Positions 59,884 through 64,000 of a stretch of DNA of 64,000 bases are shown one piece after another (position 1 is the first letter of the stretch; each line of letters opens with the position of its first letter). The DNA is from CAIUGU01 sp963819685 (lineage in GTDB: Bacteria > Pseudomonadota > Gammaproteobacteria > Steroidobacterales > Steroidobacteraceae). A model generated the notes under the pieces. It worked only from the letters and a program-made list of their open reading frames with translations, did not search any database and was not told where the DNA came from. The translations under genes and the position numbers were made by a program. The stretch spans positions 186,001 to 250,000 of the forward strand of contig CAWFXI010000005.1 of NCBI GenBank assembly GCA_963819685.1. The letters are read 5' to 3'.

Positions 59884-60230
59884 TAGCGACTCCTGCGGGT
59901 GGCGGGTTTTCGGGTGACGAATTTTTCCAGGCTGGCCAGGCTGGCTCCCCAGAACCGGCGGTGATGTTCGATCCAGCGCGCGGCCTCGTCCATCGGGCCG
60001 GGATTCAATGTCAGCAGGTGCTCGCGTCCCTTCACCGTGCGCGCGACAAGGCCGGCGCGCTCGAGCATGCGGACATGCTTTGACACCGAATTCAGCGAGA
60101 TCGTGAACTCCGCCGCCACGTCGGTCACGCGTGCCTCGCCGCTCGCCAGACGCTCGAGGATGGCGCGGCGGGTCGGATCGGCCATGGCGCTGAACACTGC
60201 ATCAAGCGCGTTGTCTTTATATTCACCCAT
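59883..60230 (-). CDS. ArsR-family transcriptional regulator
   Basis: A 115-residue winged-helix protein of the SRPBCC-linked type: AVFSAMADPTRRAILERLAS, DVAAEFTISLNSVSKHVRML (recognition helix), VKGREHLLTLNPGPMDEAARWIEHH. It lacks metal-binding Cys residues. The start codon at 60230-60228 sits in the middle of a perfect 22-bp palindrome and 7 bases after a TATATT -10 box, so self-repression at a leaderless promoter is inferred. The SRPBCC gene follows with one base overlap. Confidence 0.92.
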   Translation of the reverse strand: MGEYKDNALDAVFSAMADPTRRAILERLASGEARVTDVAAEFTISLNSVSKHVRMLERAGLVARTVKGREHLLTLNPGPMDEAARWIEHHRRFWGASLASLEKFVTRKPATRRSR

Positions 60231-60241
60231 ATGGGTGAATA
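60220..60241. promoter_or_regulatory. Perfect palindrome centred on the ArsR start codon
   Basis: TATTCACCCAT|ATGGGTGAATA is an exact 22-bp palindrome. On the minus strand it covers the start codon, the predicted +1 and part of the -10 box (60238-60243). Confidence 0.75.
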
Positions 60242-60267
60242 TAGGCTTGGTCCGGGCAAGGTGTCAA
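60238..60267 (-). promoter_or_regulatory. Predicted promoter of the second ArsR gene
   Basis: On the minus strand: TTGACA (60267-60262), 18-base spacer, TATATT (60243-60238), 7 bases, ATG 60230. The -35 is consensus and the -10 is one change away. The message should start at the ATG. Confidence 0.65.
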
Positions 60268-60328
60268 TCGCCGATTATGCTGCTCGATTGGCGCGTCCCC
60301 TGGAGTCAGGTGACATCGAGGCCCCGTA

Positions 60329-61138
60329 CTACTCCGGCGGCGTCAGATCCAGTTCACCGCCATGCTCGCGGTTGTTCTCCGTGCAAACGTATTCTATGAA
60401 TCCGGTAGAAGAGCGATCGAACGTCAAACGATAGTGCCACGGAGTGGCCAGTACGATCGGATCATCGACCGTGGTGTCGATTTCCAGAGTATTTTTGTCT
60501 TTAAGACGAATGCGCTCGAGCACATGCGTTTTTCCACTGCCCTGGACAACAAAGAGCATCAGCATTGCCTTCGGTTTGATCGCCACGGTGTCGACCACGA
60601 GCGTCTCGCCTTCCCAATGACCGATGGATTCACCTGAGAAGGTGGCATCCGCATCGACGTCGTGTCGCCGCCCATCGGTGTAAATCCGGCGTGTCTCGCC
60701 CTCTTCATTCAGTATCGTGACCCGGCCCGGAGTGAACAGAAATTCGTAACCGATCGGCGACGGCAACGCCATCATCAGCGGCATGCCATGCGGAAGGCAT
60801 TGCAGCGCATTGTCGGTGATCAGACTCGTATCCTTGCCCTGCGCGGCGCTGCCTCTCTGGCGTTGTTGTGTCTCGTAGGTCGGCGTAAGGCGCGGAGCAT
60901 TCGGATAGGCGGGATTCAGGTTCATCTTCAATACTTCGGCGGCAGATTCCCTGGACGTTATCCAGTTTCCGGACCAGTCGGGCAGCTTGGCGATCGAAAC
61001 CCACGAACCACCTCGCAAGTGCGACTTATCTGCGGGGGCCGCGCTACCGGCGTCTGCGCCGAGAGCAGCAGAGGCGGCGCACGCAGCAATACCCACTGCC
61101 CATGTGAATCCAATAGAGGTATGGGAAAGCATCTTCAT
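60329..61138 (-). CDS. Partner protein of DUF6152, SIGxWEGDTLV family (module 4)
   Basis: A 269-residue exported protein (signal GFTWAVGIAACAASAALGA). Signature: KLPDWSGNWITSRE, LQCLPHGMPLMMALPSPIGY, TRRIYTDGRRHDVDAD, FSGESIGHWEGETLVVDTVA, KTHVLERIRLKDKNTLEIDT and the C-terminal FIEYVCTENNREH (Cys-x-Glu-Asn, typical of the family). It starts 9 bases after the stop of its DUF6152 partner. Start ATG 61138 or 61132. Confidence 0.85.
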   Translation of the reverse strand: MKMLSHTSIGFTWAVGIAACAASAALGADAGSAAPADKSHLRGGSWVSIAKLPDWSGNWITSRESAAEVLKMNLNPAYPNAPRLTPTYETQQRQRGSAAQGKDTSLITDNALQCLPHGMPLMMALPSPIGYEFLFTPGRVTILNEEGETRRIYTDGRRHDVDADATFSGESIGHWEGETLVVDTVAIKPKAMLMLFVVQGSGKTHVLERIRLKDKNTLEIDTTVDDPIVLATPWHYRLTFDRSSTGFIEYVCTENNREHGGELDLTPPE

Positions 61139-61147
61139 TTACTCGAT

Positions 61148-61543
61148 TCACTTGGCCGGGATGGCCGGTTGCTGAGCGTTCAGTATGCGGCCGCTCGCTA
61201 GCGTAATTCTGATCAGTGAGCCACCAGCTCTGCCATCTCTCAGCGGATGCGCCTCCACCGTGACCTTGTCGCCGGCATGCAGTGAATTCTTGGTCCATCC
61301 GTCCCAGCGCGCGAGTGCAGCCGGATCTACGGTCTCGAAGCCATAGGTCTTGACATCGCCATTGCCGGCGTCGGCAGATACCCATATCCACACATGCGGT
61401 GCGGTCCATTCAATCGACTTGACGGTACCGCTGATCGTTGCCTGCTGACTCATGTCGAACATCGAAAAAGAATGATGCGCGACCGCCGGCTGCGCCGATG
61501 CAAAGGCCGCGGCGATGAGCAGTGATGAGTGAATCGCTCTCAT
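61148..61543 (-). CDS. DUF6152 family exported protein (module 4)
   Basis: A 131-residue protein. ATG 61543 follows AGGAGGGT by 6 bases. Sec signal ending AVA-HHS; HHSFSMFDMSQQATISGTVK, IEWTAPHVWIWVSAD, WDGWTKNSLHAGDKVTVEAH, PLRDGRAGGSLIRITLASGR. It is closest in sequence to module 1. It begins the operon; the region 61544-61640 should hold its promoter. Confidence 0.88.
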   Translation of the reverse strand: MRAIHSSLLIAAAFASAQPAVAHHSFSMFDMSQQATISGTVKSIEWTAPHVWIWVSADAGNGDVKTYGFETVDPAALARWDGWTKNSLHAGDKVTVEAHPLRDGRAGGSLIRITLASGRILNAQQPAIPAK

Positions 61544-61644
61544 TTCAGACCCTCCTGGAGCTGACATTTTTTCTGCGCGTATATGACACTGAGCCCGATA
61601 TGGGTGTCAACCAGTGCATGGTGCCGGTAGAATCTTTCGGGCCT

Positions 61645-61752
61645 CTGGAGTCAGATTTGCATCTTTGCAGATTCCGATGAGCAAAGAGAATTGACCGCCG
61701 GCGATCGCCGGGATCTGAGGCGACTTGCAAACATGCAAGCCTGACACCATGA
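61645..61752. repeat. GTCAGGTTTGCA element (about 108 bp)
   Basis: CTGGAGTCAGATTTGCATC (61646-) to ATGCAAGCCTGACACCAT (61734-61751). The interior (GCAGATTCCG, GCCGGCGATCGCCGGGATCT) aligns with that of 47949-48053. The remaining 61753-61920 upstream of the MFS gene shows no gene and no clear promoter boxes. Confidence 0.8.
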
Positions 61753-61920
61753 GGCCAAGAGACAGATTTATGTGCCCTGAATTACTTTGCGTGCCGGTCC
61801 TCCCCCGCGGTTAGAATTCGCTCCCCGGCCCGTAGTCTGATCTCCCGCAGCCGAAGAGAGTGACGCGGTCGTCGGAGAACAGATCAGGCCCAATTTGCAG
61901 TTCTCACTAGCGAGTCATCC

Positions 61921-63162
61921 ATGTCGATCGAAACCGATACAACGTCCCTGCATTTTTCGGGATACCAGAAGGCTGTCATCGCGATGCTGGCGTTCCTGCA
62001 GTTTGCGGTGATCATCGACTTCATGCTGATGGCGCCGCTCGGCGCGCTGATCATGCCGGCGCTGGGGGCTTCTCCCTCACAATTCGGCACGGTCGTATCC
62101 GCCTATGCGTTCGCCGCCGGCCTGTCGGGTTTCATGACCGCGGGATTCGCCGATCGTTTCGACCGGAAGAGGCTCCTGCTCTTCTTCTACGTGGGCTTCA
62201 TTGCCGGGACCGCCTGGTGCGGTCTTTCCCGGACTTTTGAGTCGCTGCTGCTTGCCCGGATTGTCACCGGACTGTTCGGCGGGGTGATCGGCTCCATCGT
62301 CCTGGCCATTGCGACCGACCTGTTCCAGCCGCAGTTGCGCGGCCGGGTCATGGGGTTCATCCAGACGGCATTCGCAGCCAGCCAGATCCTCGGCATACCG
62401 ATCGGCATCTGGCTCTCCACTCATTGGAGGTGGCAGGTACCGTTCCTTGCGCTGGCAGTGCTCGGCCTGGTGGCAGGCTTGCTGATCGCAGTGGTCATGC
62501 GGCCCGTCGACGAGCACTTGACGCTGCGCCAGGAGAAAAGCCCGTTATCTCACCTGCTGCACACGCTGGTCGAGCCTCGCCATGCGTTGGCTTTCATCGC
62601 GGTGCTGTTCCTCGCGACCGGCGGCTTCGTGCTGATGCCATTCAGCAGCGCCTTCACCGTCAATAACCTCGGGATCGCGCTGGGCAGCCTCCCCATCATC
62701 TACCTCGTCACGGGTGTCGCCACGATGGTCATGGGACCCCTGATCGGCAAGGCGACGGATGCGTTCGGCAAGCTGCGCGTCTACTATGCCGGCACGGCCA
62801 TCACGATCCTGATGGTGCTGATCTACACCCACCTGACCGAGTCCACGCTCGTCGTCGTGACGGTCATCAACGTGGTGCTGTTCGTCGGCATCTTCTCGCG
62901 CATGATTCCCTTCCAGGCCCTGATGACGCAGGTTCCGGCGCCGACGCACCGCGGCGCATTCAATGCGGTCAACGCATCGCTCTCGCAGCTCGCCGGAGGT
63001 CTCGCGGCCGTGGTCGCCGGACACATCGTGGTCGAGGGTGCAGACGGCAGGATCCAGCACTATGAAATAGCGGGCTACGTCGTGATTGCGAGCGCGTTAC
63101 TGGCTGCGGTTCTGCTGACAAAGGTACAGCGCGGCATCAACAGCGCGCCGGCGAAGCCCTGA
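61921..63162 (+). CDS. MFS transporter, drug/sugar efflux type
   Basis: A 413-residue permease with 12 predicted helices. MFS motif A is seen between helices 2 and 3 (GFADRFDRKRLLLFFYVGF), and a motif C-like GIPIGIWLSTHWRWQVPF follows helix 5. The second half repeats the layout (GPLIGKATDAFGKLRVYYAG). It resembles arabinose/multidrug efflux permeases; the substrate is unknown. The short gap (39 bases) to the next gene suggests one transcript. Confidence 0.9.
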   Translation: MSIETDTTSLHFSGYQKAVIAMLAFLQFAVIIDFMLMAPLGALIMPALGASPSQFGTVVSAYAFAAGLSGFMTAGFADRFDRKRLLLFFYVGFIAGTAWCGLSRTFESLLLARIVTGLFGGVIGSIVLAIATDLFQPQLRGRVMGFIQTAFAASQILGIPIGIWLSTHWRWQVPFLALAVLGLVAGLLIAVVMRPVDEHLTLRQEKSPLSHLLHTLVEPRHALAFIAVLFLATGGFVLMPFSSAFTVNNLGIALGSLPIIYLVTGVATMVMGPLIGKATDAFGKLRVYYAGTAITILMVLIYTHLTESTLVVVTVINVVLFVGIFSRMIPFQALMTQVPAPTHRGAFNAVNASLSQLAGGLAAVVAGHIVVEGADGRIQHYEIAGYVVIASALLAAVLLTKVQRGINSAPAKP

Positions 63163-63201
63163 GCCGCTTCGCCATTTCCTCGCCTGGATTGAGGGAAAGC
63201 C

Positions 63202-63870
63202 ATGTCGCAGCGGGTTGATCAACGAAGGGTGTTGCTTGCAGGCGCGACGGGGCTGGTCGGAGGTCTGATCCTTCAGGCGCTGCTCGCTGACCGGACGGTT
63301 GCTGAGGTCCATGTACTGAGCCGTCGAGCGTTGAATTTCAATCACCCCAAGCTCCAGGTTCACATCGTTGAGTTCGGTCGCTTACCTGCGCTGCCTCATG
63401 CAGACGAGGTGTATCTGGCGCTTGGTACGACGATCAAGGTCGCGGGCAGCCAGGCGGCGTTTCGTGCCGTGGATCTGGAGGCCAACCTGGCGGTGGCCAA
63501 GGCCGCGGTCGAAGCAGGCGCCCGACGCGTGGGCCTGGTAAGTGCGGCGGGTGCCAGCACAAACTCTTCTGTGTTCTACAGTCGCGTCAAAGGCGAACTG
63601 GAGGATGCACTCAAGACGATGGATCTCACTGCGCTGGTCATCGCTCAGCCGTCTCTACTCCTGGGTAACCGGGAGGGCTTGCAGCAACCCCCGCGGTTCG
63701 GCGAGAAGATTTCCACCCCGCTCATGAAGCTACTCACGCCCTTTCTTCCAGGAGCTTACAAGCCGGTGCACGCACTGGCGGTGGCGCAATCGCTGGTCAA
63801 GACCGTGCCGACAGCCAAGGGAGTGGTTGTACTTGCCTCGGATGTACTGGCCAGGGTTGGCGGCAAGTGA
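63202..63870 (+). CDS. NAD(P)-binding Rossmann protein, HTATIP2/YbjT-like
   Basis: A 222-residue atypical short-chain dehydrogenase: RRVLLAGATGLVGGLILQAL (GxxGxxG), VHVLSRRALNF (NADP-type Arg), DEVYLALGTTIKVAGSQAAFRAVDLEAN, VGLVSAAGASTNSSVFYSRVKGELE (Tyr-x-x-x-Lys) and LVIAQPSLLLGNRE. The oxidoreductase of the HTATIP2 group has unknown substrate. It lies in the same direction after the MFS gene. Confidence 0.88.
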   Translation: MSQRVDQRRVLLAGATGLVGGLILQALLADRTVAEVHVLSRRALNFNHPKLQVHIVEFGRLPALPHADEVYLALGTTIKVAGSQAAFRAVDLEANLAVAKAAVEAGARRVGLVSAAGASTNSSVFYSRVKGELEDALKTMDLTALVIAQPSLLLGNREGLQQPPRFGEKISTPLMKLLTPFLPGAYKPVHALAVAQSLVKTVPTAKGVVVLASDVLARVGGK

Positions 63871-63880
63871 AGCAATTGGT

Positions 63881-64000
63881 GCCGGTGCGTGCGAGTCTCT
63901 CGGTGCTGGACTTGAGTTATTGCAATTCAGAGGCGCAGTCGTAACAAGCGAGAGCACAGCGTTTGGTGCCAGGTTCGTATCGTCGCAAGTTCTGGCCAGA
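63881..64000. repeat. CAAGTCCGGCACC-type arm and a divergent GTCAGG arm
   Basis: GGTGCCGGTGCGTGCGAGTC followed by GGTGCTGGACTTGAGTTATT (about 63900-63920), and later TTTGGTGCCAGGTTCG (63962-). No gene is seen from 63871 to the window end. Confidence 0.5.

Noticed and set aside
1..64000. tRNA, rRNA or known riboswitch genes
   Set aside because: None could be recognised by eye; a covariance-model scan would be needed to exclude small ones.

Overview
The window reads as chromosome of a high-GC gammaproteobacterium. The adjacent guaB-guaA and xseA, the tandem CS-D-HC tannase/feruloyl esterases, the HupE/PPIase pair, the DUF1295/DUF2878/lipocalin run, many DUF6152 proteins and heptameric intergenic repeats would fit a Nevskiales/Steroidobacteraceae-type soil or freshwater bacterium. 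That placement is inference: no rRNA or tRNA gene is present to anchor it.

Layout. 0-2.3 kb: two tandem secreted tannase-family esterases. 2.3-20.8 kb: mixed housekeeping and envelope genes (ORF6N protein, UGT-like glycosyltransferase, DUF6279 lipoprotein, Dcp peptidase, HupE plus PPIase, DUF3014, M15-like Tat protein, a decayed L,D-transpeptidase, an ion-transporter-type permease, DUF486, a HIT-glyoxalase fusion, a Tas-type aldo/keto reductase, M23 peptidase, xseA). 20.8-24.4 kb: an inverted repeat array between divergent xseA and guaB, then guaB (one frameshift) and guaA. 24.4-28.0 kb: an AT-richer insert with a small membrane protein, a broken caspase/CHAT-like gene, a broken retropepsin-like gene and a Y1 (RAYT-type) transposase bounded by a 15-bp inverted repeat. 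28.1-38.3 kb: ArsR/SRPBCC pair, orphan ParA, sterol desaturase-like hydroxylase, CadC-like regulator, Gfo/Idh oxidoreductase and the tail of a DUF2878-DUF1295-DUF6134-lipocalin operon. 38.5-61.6 kb: an accessory stretch dominated by exported proteins (LVIVD lipoprotein, TonB-dependent receptor, Tat amidohydrolase, cupin, CapA remnant, serine and alpha/beta hydrolases, phospholipase A1) and carrying four two-gene modules of DUF6152 plus a second exported family, with remains of a fifth DUF6152 gene. 61.9-63.9 kb: an MFS exporter and a NAD(P)-binding protein.

What stands out. (1) The four-fold DUF6152/partner module is the best candidate for an uncharacterised system. (2) Both ArsR/SRPBCC operons have a promoter whose start point should fall on the ATG, and a perfect palindrome centred on CAT|ATG, so operator, +1 and start codon coincide; guaB and probably xseA also look leaderless. 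(3) At least five repeat families run through intergenic DNA: 7-bp tandem arrays at four loci, a 165-bp palindrome-rich element (three copies), a GTCAGGTTTGCA hairpin family, a GTACCSGGTAC-ended family that carries pieces of a transposase gene, and a CAAGTCCGGCACC family. Several repeats have become protein-coding (guaA N terminus, HIT-VOC linker, DUF1801 and SRPBCC C termini). (4) Many genes between 4.6 and 26.7 kb carry frameshifts or nonsense codons. Because guaB is among them, some may be sequencing errors rather than pseudogenes.

Limits. All assignments come from reading motifs and family resemblance by eye. No similarity search, structure prediction or composition calculation was run.
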